Origin: Bog-877 sp050734135
GTDB lineage: Bacteria; Chloroflexota; Dormibacteria; Aeolococcales; Bog-877
Direction of reading: 5' to 3'
Assembly: GCA_050734135.1 (NCBI GenBank)
Contig: JBOHUG010000114.1
Span: 62,001-126,000, forward strand
DNA length: 64,000 nucleotides
The position numbers and the translations under genes were made by a program. This document shows, piece after piece, positions 48,514 to 56,413 of this stretch. The notes beneath the pieces are model-generated. The model was not told where the DNA came from, did no database searches, and saw nothing but the letters and a program-made list of their open reading frames with translations. The number at the start of each line of letters is the position of its first letter. Positions within the stretch are counted from its first letter, which is position 1.

Positions 48514-49809
48514 TCAGAGCTCGAGAAACGCGCCCAGCGCGCGCACCAGGTGGCCGGGGTCGTCTGCCCCGCAGAGCTCTCGGATCGAGTGCATCGCCAG
48601 GGCGGGAATGCCCACGTCGACGGTCTCCACTCCCAGCCAGGCCGCGGTCAAGGGGCCAATCGTGGAGCCGCCAGGTACATCCCCCCGATTGACGTAGCGC
48701 TGGTACGGAGTACCCGACGCTTGACATGCCGCCACGAAGGTGGCGGCGCCCGGCGCTCCGGTGGCGTAGCGCTGCCGGGAGCTGAACTTGATGGCCGGTC
48801 CCTGGTTGAGATGCACCAGATGGCCGGGGTCGGAGCGGTCCGGGTAGTTGGGATTGACCGCATGAGCCATGTCGGCGGAAACGGAGACCGAACCCGCCAG
48901 AGCGCGCAGGAACTCCTCGCGACCGCCGCCCAGAGCCAGGAATACCCGCTCCAGCACTTGGGGCAGCATCGCCCCGGCGGCACCAGAGGCACTGACGCTT
49001 CCCACCTCCTCGTGGTCGAACAGGCAGATCACGGCTATCTGCGTGCCCTTTCGCTCTGCGCGGGCCAGCTCGGAGATGGCCCGGATGGCGCAATAGGCTG
49101 AGCCGAGATTGTCCAGGCGGGGAGCACTGACGAACTCGCCCGCTGCCCCGGAGATCGCTGAGGGAGCCAGGTCGTAGGCCATCACATCCCAGCTCAGCAC
49201 CCGATCAGAATCTACCGTCAGCTCCTCCGCCAGAAAGGCCGGGAAGGTGGCGACCGAAGTTCCATCCAGTCCCCAGATGGGGAAGATCTCGACCTGCGCG
49301 TTGAGCCGCAGCCCCTCTGTGCGCATGGTGGGGTCGAGATGGGGCGCCAGCTGGGGAATCCGAAGCAGCGGCCGGGCAACGTGCAATAGGCGCACTTGCG
49401 GGCCTTGTGGCCCGGCCACTGCCACCCGTCCCGCCAGCCCCAGATCGCGATCCATCCAGGAGTTGAGCAGTGGGCCTCCGTAGACCTCGACCCGCAACTG
49501 CCGGTAGCCCAGAGTGGTGGCGTCCGGATCCGGGCGAATCCGCAGATTGGGACTGTCCGTGTGCGCTCCCACCAACCGGAAGGTCGCTGTGGTAGTAACT
49601 CGCTCCGGGACGGCCCAGGCGATCAGGCTGCCGCCACGGACCGTGTAGTGGCGGCCGGACGCCGACCAGCTGGCCGACTCCTCGACCTCGGTGAAGCCAG
49701 CCTCACCCAGCAGCCGAGCCGCCTCGGCGCAGGCATGGTAGGGAGTCGGGGCTGCGTCGATGTAGCGGATCAGCCCCTCAGCTTCAGCTCGAGTGGATGC
49801 CTGGCTCAC
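48514..49809 (-). CDS. M18 family aminopeptidase
   Basis: The protein is 431 residues from GTG 49809. M18 motifs are visible: GAHTDSPNLRIRPDPD (metal His, Asp), YGGPLLNSWMDRDLGLAGRV, the catalytic DHEEVGSVSASGAAG (Glu-Glu), and MAHAVNPNYPDRSDPGHLVHLNQGPAIKF. The last segment is YIDAAP...IRELCGADD-type, with a metal His in ALAMHSIREL. It removes N-terminal residues, often Asp/Glu or Leu, as a cytoplasmic dodecamer. The start is close to a CAGAAT box 6 nt upstream, a weaker leaderless candidate. Confidence 0.92.
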   Translation of the reverse strand: MSQASTRAEAEGLIRYIDAAPTPYHACAEAARLLGEAGFTEVEESASWSASGRHYTVRGGSLIAWAVPERVTTTATFRLVGAHTDSPNLRIRPDPDATTLGYRQLRVEVYGGPLLNSWMDRDLGLAGRVAVAGPQGPQVRLLHVARPLLRIPQLAPHLDPTMRTEGLRLNAQVEIFPIWGLDGTSVATFPAFLAEELTVDSDRVLSWDVMAYDLAPSAISGAAGEFVSAPRLDNLGSAYCAIRAISELARAERKGTQIAVICLFDHEEVGSVSASGAAGAMLPQVLERVFLALGGGREEFLRALAGSVSVSADMAHAVNPNYPDRSDPGHLVHLNQGPAIKFSSRQRYATGAPGAATFVAACQASGTPYQRYVNRGDVPGGSTIGPLTAAWLGVETVDVGIPALAMHSIRELCGADDPGHLVRALGAFLEL

Positions 49810-49849
49810 CCGGGAATTCTGGCAGAAGTTCTGTCTACCTCCGGAGCGC

Positions 49850-50407
49850 TCAACCGCCGGCCCGGAGGGACCGTCGTCGCACCCAGCTCCAGACCAACCA
49901 TCCCAGAATCGCGATGATCGCAACTGCTACGGCGATTAGAAAGGCTCGGCCGCCCACCCGGAGGATGTCGCGATAGTGGGCACCGACCAGATCTCCGATC
50001 GAAAGCACGGTGATGCACCAGAGAATCGAGCCGCCCACCATTGCGGTGTAGAAGGTCCGGGCAGGAATCCCGGCGATTCCGGCCGCGTAAGAGGCGACGT
50101 TGCGGGCGATCGGAAGAATGCGGGTGAGGAACACTCCGACGCCCCCTCGGCGACGCATCCAGCTCTCCGCACTCTCCAGCCGATGACCTTTGATTCCCAC
50201 TCGTGCCGCGATTCGGGCGACAACCGGCCTGCCTAACCGCAGGCCCAAGTTGTAGGAGATGGTGGACCCGATCACGGCGCCCATCGCGGCGCAGGCGATC
50301 GCGGGCGCCAACTGGACTGTGCCCTCGTGAGCGAGAAAGCCAACTGTGAGCAGCACTGCCTCGTCCGGCAGAGGGAATCCCACCGACTCGGCGGCCAGCC
50401 AGAACAC
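49850..50407 (-). CDS. DedA family membrane protein (probable non-canonical longer start)
   Basis: The protein is 185 residues from GTG 50407. The SNARE-associated/DedA fold shows AAESVGFPLPDEAVLLTVGFLAHEG, GSTISYNLGLRLGRPV, the conserved FLTRILPIARNVASYAAGIAGIPARTF and a C-terminal pair of helices. Upstream of GTG, the same frame encodes a helix LSHILFHLTHLPALGIYGFLV that looks like the usual DedA N-terminus but has no ATG, GTG or TTG. A CTG at 50467 is the only sensible longer start. DedA proteins flip lipid carriers such as undecaprenyl phosphate or maintain membrane potential. Confidence 0.85.
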   Translation of the reverse strand: MFWLAAESVGFPLPDEAVLLTVGFLAHEGTVQLAPAIACAAMGAVIGSTISYNLGLRLGRPVVARIAARVGIKGHRLESAESWMRRRGGVGVFLTRILPIARNVASYAAGIAGIPARTFYTAMVGGSILWCITVLSIGDLVGAHYRDILRVGGRAFLIAVAVAIIAILGWLVWSWVRRRSLRAGG

Positions 50408-50508
50408 GAGGAATCCGTAAATCCCCAGTGCGGGCAGGTGGGTCAGATGGAAGAGGATGTGGCTCAGATTCGCCTACCGCGGCTCACCGGGGTCGGCCGG
50501 TCAGACCG

Positions 50509-52983
50509 CTACTCCTCCTCGAGGTCGCCGGGTGGTGCCACGCCGGCGATCGATCCCACCAGGTCTCCGTCATCGAGGCGCATCAGGATCACTCCCCGGG
50601 TCTGCCGACTGGAGATCCGCACCCCCTCCAGAGGAATGCGGATGATCTGGCCCCGGGTGCTGATCAACATCAGCTCGTCCGAGAGCTCCTCGACGATCTT
50701 CATCCCAACGATCTCGCCGACTTTGGCGATGGCGTGCTGGTCCAGGGTATAGACACCCTGGATCGCCCTGCTCTTGACCGGGTAGTCCTCCACCGGGGTC
50801 AACTTCCCAAAGCCATTCTGGGTGACCACCAGTACATGGCTCTCGGGCCGGACGATATCTGCCCCAGCCACGAGGTCGTCACCGCGCAATCGCACCGCGG
50901 TGACCCCCATGGTGTCGCGCCCCATGGGACGGACCTGCTTCTCGCGGAAGCGCAGGGCCTTGCCCTGGCGCGTGACCAACAGAATCTGATCGCCGCCGGT
51001 GCTTATCCGCACCCAGTTGAGCTCGTCGCCTTCGCTCAGATTCATGGCGATCAGTCCGTTGCGGCGCACTGATGCGTACGCCGCCGCGGGCGTCTTCTTG
51101 ATGTGGCCGCGCAAGGTTGCCATGACCATGTAGGTCTCGTCGGAGTAGGCGTCGACGGAAAGCATCGACGTCACCCGCTCGCCTTGGTCCAGCTCCACCA
51201 GGTTTATGACCGCGGTGCCTTTGGCTTGACGCGAAACGTCAGGCACCTCATGGGTGCGGAGCCGAAACACTCGGCCCCGGTTGGTGAAAAAGAGCATGTC
51301 CGAGTGCGTCGAAGCAACCTGAAGATGCTCGACGTAGTCTTCTTCGCCTACCCGTTTTGCCCCCATCACCCCCTTACCGCCCCGCTGCTGCGAGCGGTAG
51401 TCGGTGGCCGGGGTGCGCTTGATGTAGCCGCGGTGGGTGAGGGTGACCACAACCTGCTCGCGGGGGATCAGATCCTCCTCGTTGAGCTCGATCTCGCCAT
51501 AGGTGATTTCAGTCCGGCGCTCATCGCCAAACTTCTTGCGCAGCGCCAATATCTCCTCGCGCACGACTCCCATGAGCCGCTCCCGAGTCTCAAGGATTGC
51601 TTCCAGGGCGGTGATTCGCTCCATCAACTCGGCGTGCTCCGTCTCCAGCTTGTCCCGCTCCAGTCGGGTCAGGCGACCCAGGCGCATATCCACGATCGCC
51701 TTGCTTTGGCGGTCGCTGAGGGAGAAACGTTCTTCCAGTTGCCGCTGTGCGGTGGCCTCGTCGGGAGCGGCCCGGATCAGTTTGATCACCTCGTCCAGGT
51801 TCTGCAGGCAGATGCGCAGGCCCTCGACGATGTGGGCCCGTTCCCGGGCCCGCTCCAAATCGTGACGGGTGCGCCGCTCGACAACCGTGCGGCGGTACTC
51901 CAAGTAGTGATGAAGGATATTGCGGAGCGAGAGAATCTGTGGTTGTCCGTCCACCAACGCCAGCAAAATGCAGGAGAAAGTGGACTGAAGCTGGGTGTGC
52001 TTGTAAAGATTGTTCAGCACCGTGTAAGGCCGCGCGTCGCGCTTCAGCTCGATCACCAGGCGCGTACCCTCACGCCGGCCGGTCTCATTTCGCAGGTCGG
52101 CGATCCCTTCCAGCTTGCGCTCATTGACCAACTCGGCGATGGTCTGCAACACTCGGCTGGGATTCACCTGGTACGGCAGCTCGGTGACGATTATCTGCTC
52201 GCGCCCGGCCTTTGACTCCTCGAAGATGACCCGTGCCCGCTGCACCACCCGGCCATGGCCGGTGCCGTAGACCTGCGGCAAATCCCGGGCGTAGATGATG
52301 CCGCCCGTCGGAAAGTCCGGCCCCGGGATCAGCTTCATTAGGTCTTCGGTGGTGCACTCGGGGTTGTCAATCATGTGCACCAGGCCGTTACAGACCTCGG
52401 TGAGGTTGTGGGGTGGAATGCTGGTGGCCATCCCCACCGCGATTCCAGAGGCGCCATTTACGAGCAGGTTGGGCATCGCGGCCGGCAGAACCGCAGGTTC
52501 TTTCCTTGTGGCTGCGTAGTTATCGACGAAGTCGACGGTGTCCTTCTCAATGTCGGCAAGCATCTCGGCGGCGATCGCGGTCATACGCGACTCTGTGTAC
52601 CGATAGGCGGCCGCGGGGTCTCCTTCCGGCGACCCGAAGTTGCCCTGGCCATCGACCAGCGGGTAACGCATTACCCACGGTTGGGCGAGGCGCACCAGGG
52701 TGTCGTAAACAGAAATATCGCCGTGGGGGTGGTAGTTCTTGAGCACCTCACCGACGATCGCAGCACACTTCTGATGGCTGGCGCCGGGGGTCATGCCCTG
52801 GTCCTGCATGGCGTAGAGAATTCGCCGCTGCACCGGTTTGAGCCCGTCGCGCACGTCGGGAAGCGCCCGGGCCACGATCACACTCATGGCGTAGACCAGG
52901 TATGACTCGCGCATCTCGGTGACCAGCTCTACTCCGCGCACCCCGCCGGCCCGACCACCTCCCACGCCCTGGTCGATAGCCAC
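50509..52983 (-). CDS. gyrA: DNA gyrase subunit A
   Basis: This 824-residue protein is the breakage-reunion subunit of gyrase. The N-terminal winged helix and tower are clear, with catalytic Tyr129 in AAAYRYTESRM. The fluoroquinolone region is NYHPHGDISVYDTLVRLAQ, with Ile90, Ser91 and Asp94 at the positions that number the same as in M. tuberculosis. C-terminal beta-propeller repeats follow (GYIKRTPATDYRSQQRGGKG, RMGRDTMG-like motifs). The gyrA stop at 50509 is followed by the dedA gene. It is the third gene of gyrB-plsX-gyrA, 3 nt downstream of plsX. Confidence 0.97.
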   Translation of the reverse strand: MAIDQGVGGGRAGGVRGVELVTEMRESYLVYAMSVIVARALPDVRDGLKPVQRRILYAMQDQGMTPGASHQKCAAIVGEVLKNYHPHGDISVYDTLVRLAQPWVMRYPLVDGQGNFGSPEGDPAAAYRYTESRMTAIAAEMLADIEKDTVDFVDNYAATRKEPAVLPAAMPNLLVNGASGIAVGMATSIPPHNLTEVCNGLVHMIDNPECTTEDLMKLIPGPDFPTGGIIYARDLPQVYGTGHGRVVQRARVIFEESKAGREQIIVTELPYQVNPSRVLQTIAELVNERKLEGIADLRNETGRREGTRLVIELKRDARPYTVLNNLYKHTQLQSTFSCILLALVDGQPQILSLRNILHHYLEYRRTVVERRTRHDLERARERAHIVEGLRICLQNLDEVIKLIRAAPDEATAQRQLEERFSLSDRQSKAIVDMRLGRLTRLERDKLETEHAELMERITALEAILETRERLMGVVREEILALRKKFGDERRTEITYGEIELNEEDLIPREQVVVTLTHRGYIKRTPATDYRSQQRGGKGVMGAKRVGEEDYVEHLQVASTHSDMLFFTNRGRVFRLRTHEVPDVSRQAKGTAVINLVELDQGERVTSMLSVDAYSDETYMVMATLRGHIKKTPAAAYASVRRNGLIAMNLSEGDELNWVRISTGGDQILLVTRQGKALRFREKQVRPMGRDTMGVTAVRLRGDDLVAGADIVRPESHVLVVTQNGFGKLTPVEDYPVKSRAIQGVYTLDQHAIAKVGEIVGMKIVEELSDELMLISTRGQIIRIPLEGVRISSRQTRGVILMRLDDGDLVGSIAGVAPPGDLEEE

Positions 52984-52986
52984 GGC

Positions 52987-54018
52987 CTAATTCCCCGGCG
53001 CCGCGGCCGGGGAAGGCTTTTCCCGCGCGCTCTGCCAGGCCTCGGCGAGCCCGGAGCGGACGGCTGCCGCGGCCACCCGAAGCGCGCTGCTGACGGCCCG
53101 GGCGTCGGAGCGGCCATGGCCGATGAAGACCAAACCGCTCACTCCAAGGAGGGGCGCTCCCCCAATCTGACTCCAGTCGAGTCGTTGACGGAGCCGGCGC
53201 AGACCTGGCAGCAGCAGGAAAGCACCCAGGCGAGATCGGAGGCCCGAGCTGCCCTCTTGACGGAGGGCGGCGATGATGGCCTCGGCAACCGCCTCGGCGG
53301 TCTTGAGGGCAACGTTGCCCACGAATCCATCGGCGACCACCACATCCACTTTGCCCGAGACCAGGTCCGTACCCTCGACCGGACCGAGGTAATTCAGCTC
53401 CAGCTGGGCGATCAACTCATGGGCGGCCTGCACGAGGGCGTTGCCTTTGGAGGTCTCCTCGCCGTTGCTGAGCAGTCCCACCCGGGGCCGCTCCACCCCC
53501 AACGCCCGCTGCATGTAGTCGCTGCCTAGTTGAGCGAACTGGGCTAGCCACTCCGGCCGGCAGTCCACTTGGGCGCCCGCGTCTACCAGAAGGGTGCTGC
53601 CAGTCCGGGTGGGGAAGACGGTCCCGATCGCGGGACGGGCCACGCCCTGCGAGCGCCGCAGCTGGAGCAGGGCGGCCGCCATCGTGGCGCCACTGTGGCC
53701 GGCGCTGAAGCAGGCGTCCGCCTGCCCTCGGCCGACCAGCTGAACCGCCACGGAGATGCTGGAGTGCGGCTGGTGCCGCACCGCCTGGGCGGGGTGAGCA
53801 TCCATGGGAATCGCACGGTCCGACTCCTCCAGTGTGAGTCGACCGGAGAGGTCGGGCCCGGCCGCGACCAGCGGCGTCAGCTGCTCCCGGGGGCCTACCA
53901 GGATCAGGCGCAGGTCGGCCTCCGTCTGGAGAGCACGGAGGGAGCCCGCAACCAAGGCCTCGGGAGCGTGGTCCCCGCCCATCGCATCGACCGCCACCGC
54001 CGGAGCGGCAGTGCTCAA
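52987..54018 (-). CDS. plsX: Phosphate acyltransferase PlsX
   Basis: The protein has 343 residues. TTG 54018 overlaps the gyrB stop (TTGA), so translation is coupled. PlsX signatures are VAVDAMGGDHAPEALV at the N-terminus, CFSAGHSGATMAAALL, RPAIGTVFPTRTGSTLLVDAGAQVDC, GLLSNGEETSKGN, VVVADGFVGNVALKTAEAV and GVSGLVFIGHGRSDARAV. The enzyme converts acyl-ACP to acyl-phosphate for phospholipid synthesis. It is normally found with fabH/fabD or rpmF, so its place between the gyrase genes is unusual. Confidence 0.95.
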   Translation of the reverse strand: MSTAAPAVAVDAMGGDHAPEALVAGSLRALQTEADLRLILVGPREQLTPLVAAGPDLSGRLTLEESDRAIPMDAHPAQAVRHQPHSSISVAVQLVGRGQADACFSAGHSGATMAAALLQLRRSQGVARPAIGTVFPTRTGSTLLVDAGAQVDCRPEWLAQFAQLGSDYMQRALGVERPRVGLLSNGEETSKGNALVQAAHELIAQLELNYLGPVEGTDLVSGKVDVVVADGFVGNVALKTAEAVAEAIIAALRQEGSSGLRSRLGAFLLLPGLRRLRQRLDWSQIGGAPLLGVSGLVFIGHGRSDARAVSSALRVAAAAVRSGLAEAWQSAREKPSPAAAPGN

Positions 54019-56084
54019 ATATCCAGGTTCCGGACGGTTTTGGCATGCGATTGAATGAAGCGCTTGCGGGGCTCTACCGCCACCCCCATCAAGCGGTCAA
54101 AGATGTCGTCGGCGCGGAGCGCGTCCTCCACCTCCACCTTCAGCAGCACTCGGTGCTCAGGGTCGAGCGTGGTGTCCCAGAGCTGGTCGGCAGTCATTTC
54201 GCCCAGACCCTTGTACCGCTGCACCTTGCTCTTGTCGCCCATCTCCTTCAGGGCCACCCGAAACTCTTCCTCGCTGTAGCACCAGATCAGCCGCTTCCGG
54301 GTCCCTTCGATCCGGAAGAGTGGCGGCTGGGCGATGAAGAGGTGGCCCTCATTGATGACTGGTTGCAAATAGCGCCAGAAGAAGGTGAGCAGGAGCGTGC
54401 GAATGTGAGAACCGTCCTCGTCGGCGTCGGCCATCAACACCACCCGGTTGTAGCGCAGCCGCTCCAGGTCGAACTTCTCGCCGACCCCCGTGCCGAGAGC
54501 GGTGATCAGATTGCGGATCTCTTCGTGCTGAAGGATTTTGTCTTCACGTGCCTTCTCGACGTTTAAGATCTTGCCGCGCAATGGCAGGATTGCCTGGTAG
54601 CGGCGATCGCGTCCACCCTTGGCCGTCCCGCCCGCGCTCTCTCCCTCCACGATGAAGAGCTCGCACAGCTCGGGGTCTCGCTCCGAACAGTCGGCCAGCT
54701 TGCCGGGCAGGGTGGCCGACTCCAGGAGCGACTTGCGCTGGACCAACTCGCGAGCCCGGACTGCGGCGGCGCGGGCTCGGGCGGCGGTAAGCGATTTCTC
54801 GATGATCCGCTTGGCGTCCCCGGGATTCTCTTCTAGGTACTGGTTGAGCGCCTCGGAAACCACCGTCGAGACCTGGCCTGCGATCTCGGAGTTGCCCAGC
54901 TTGGTTTTGGTCTGGCCCTCGAACTGGGGCTCCTGGAGCTTGACGCTGAGGACTGCGGTCAAGCCCTCCCGGACATCCTCCCCGGTCAGGTTGCCGTCGC
55001 CGTCCTTGAGGATGGCGGCCTTGCGGGCGTAGCGGTTGAGGGTGGCCGTGAGCGCGGTGCGGAAGCCGGTGAGATGGCTGCCGCCCTCGACCGTGTTGAT
55101 GTTGTTGGCATAGGCGAGCACATGCTCGGCGAAGCCGCTGTTGTACTGGATCGAGACCTCAACCGTGCTGCCTTCAATCTCTCTCTCGATGTACATCGGG
55201 CGGGATTGGACCGCCCCTTTGCCACGATTGAGGTGATGGACGAAGGCTTCGATCCCGCCCTCGAAGTAGAAGTTGGCCTCCGCAGGCGGCGTTTCGCGCT
55301 CGTCGATCAGCCGGAATAGGACTCGCTTGTTGAGGAAGGCGAGTTCCCGGAGACGGATCAGAATCGTCTCCCGGTTGAACTCCTGGGTGTCAGTGAAGAT
55401 CTGCGGGTCTGGCCAGAAGCGAACCGTGGTGCCGTGGCGCCCTGGGTTGGTGTCAGACTCGCTGCGCAGCTGATTCATGGGGATGCCCCGGGAATAGTCC
55501 TGGCGGTAGATCCGCTGATCCAGATAGACCACCACCTCGATCCGCTCCGAGAGAGCGTTCACCACCGAGAGGCCGACCCCGTGAAGCCCGCCGGAGACCT
55601 TGTAGCCGCCGCCGCCGAACTTGCCCCCAGCGTGGAGCTTGGTCATCACCACCTCCAGCGCCGGCAGGCCGGTGGGCTGGTGGATGTCAACGGGAATCCC
55701 TCGGCCGTTGTCAATGACCAGGCAGGACCCATCGGGGAACAACCGGACTTCGACCTCGGTGCACTCTCCAGCGAGAGCCTCGTCGACCGAGTTGTCGATG
55801 ATCTCGTTGACCAGATGGTGCAGCCCATGGACGTCGGTGGAGCCGATGTACATGCCCGGGCGGCGTCGGACGGGGTCGAGCCCCTCCAGCACCTGGATCT
55901 GCTCCGCCGAGTACCCATTGCCCCCGGGCTTGGAGGCCTTGCCTCTGCGGGGGCGCTTGGCAGCGGCCGCCGGCCGGTCCTGGTCAGGCTGAATGGGCAG
56001 CCACAATTCGGGGTCAGGCTCTACCAAATCGCTCCTCTTGGCGAAGTGCGCAGCGCGCTTGGCGCTGGCAGGGCGCTCCACCAT
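54015..56084 (-). CDS. gyrB: DNA gyrase subunit B
   Basis: This 689-residue protein is the ATPase subunit. The GHKL domain has RRRPGMYIGSTD, the Mg-binding DNSVDEALAG, DNGRGIPVD and KVSGGLHGVGLSVV. The transducer contains QFEGQTKTKLGNSE. The TOPRIM domain has FIVEGESAGGTAKGGRDR and MADADEDGSHIR (a DEDG in place of the more common DVDG). The C-terminal YKGLGEMTADQLWDTTLDP is present. A ~55-residue charged N-terminal extension precedes the GHKL domain. It is first in the gyrB-plsX-gyrA operon, with a promoter at 56133-56160. Confidence 0.97.
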   Translation of the reverse strand: MVERPASAKRAAHFAKRSDLVEPDPELWLPIQPDQDRPAAAAKRPRRGKASKPGGNGYSAEQIQVLEGLDPVRRRPGMYIGSTDVHGLHHLVNEIIDNSVDEALAGECTEVEVRLFPDGSCLVIDNGRGIPVDIHQPTGLPALEVVMTKLHAGGKFGGGGYKVSGGLHGVGLSVVNALSERIEVVVYLDQRIYRQDYSRGIPMNQLRSESDTNPGRHGTTVRFWPDPQIFTDTQEFNRETILIRLRELAFLNKRVLFRLIDERETPPAEANFYFEGGIEAFVHHLNRGKGAVQSRPMYIEREIEGSTVEVSIQYNSGFAEHVLAYANNINTVEGGSHLTGFRTALTATLNRYARKAAILKDGDGNLTGEDVREGLTAVLSVKLQEPQFEGQTKTKLGNSEIAGQVSTVVSEALNQYLEENPGDAKRIIEKSLTAARARAAAVRARELVQRKSLLESATLPGKLADCSERDPELCELFIVEGESAGGTAKGGRDRRYQAILPLRGKILNVEKAREDKILQHEEIRNLITALGTGVGEKFDLERLRYNRVVLMADADEDGSHIRTLLLTFFWRYLQPVINEGHLFIAQPPLFRIEGTRKRLIWCYSEEEFRVALKEMGDKSKVQRYKGLGEMTADQLWDTTLDPEHRVLLKVEVEDALRADDIFDRLMGVAVEPRKRFIQSHAKTVRNLDI

Positions 56085-56132
56085 CTTGTGGAGGGCGGTT
56101 CCGGGACCTCAGCCGTACGGAAGCCACACCCA

Positions 56133-56160
56133 ATTTTAGCAGTCCGGAAGGGGTCTCCAA
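56133..56160 (-). promoter_or_regulatory. Sigma-70-like promoter for gyrB
   Basis: On the minus strand TTGGAG (56160-56155), a 16-nt spacer and TAAAAT (56138-56133) give a ~40-nt leader before ATG 56084. Confidence 0.5.
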
Positions 56161-56283
56161 AGGGGTCGGAGACCACCGAGGAGCAGCTTATTTGCACATC
56201 CGGGGTCGATACGCGTTATCTTTCGCCATGTACGGCGGCCCGGCGCAGCTGCGATCGGGCCGGCCGGAAGCAGGCCTCGTGCT

Positions 56284-56299
56284 TGAGGCTTCGGCCTCA
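56284..56299 (+). other. TTCG-tetraloop hairpin
   Basis: TGAGGC, loop TTCG and GCCTCA form a very stable 6-bp hairpin ~115 nt before the helicase start. It may be a leader structure or a small attenuator. There is no T-run. Confidence 0.4.
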
Positions 56300-56413
56300 G
56301 CCAAGGAGACCGACACCACTCAGCCTGTTCCAGGCTAGTTCTCAACACACGGTTCGTCCGGAGGAAGTGGCGCCCTGACGCCCCCAACCCTGACCCTTCA
56401 GCACCTCCACCTG

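Larger units (their letters stand above)
56085..56413. other. 329-nt divergent intergenic region between gyrB and the helicase
   Basis: This region holds the gyrB promoter and, at 56284-56299, a UUCG-capped hairpin (TGAGGC/GCCTCA) on the helicase side. No gene was found in it. Confidence 0.45.

Noticed and set aside
53417..54046. Second minus-strand frame across the plsX start
   Set aside because: It is rich in Gly/Arg/Pro with no motif and lies inside plsX in another frame.
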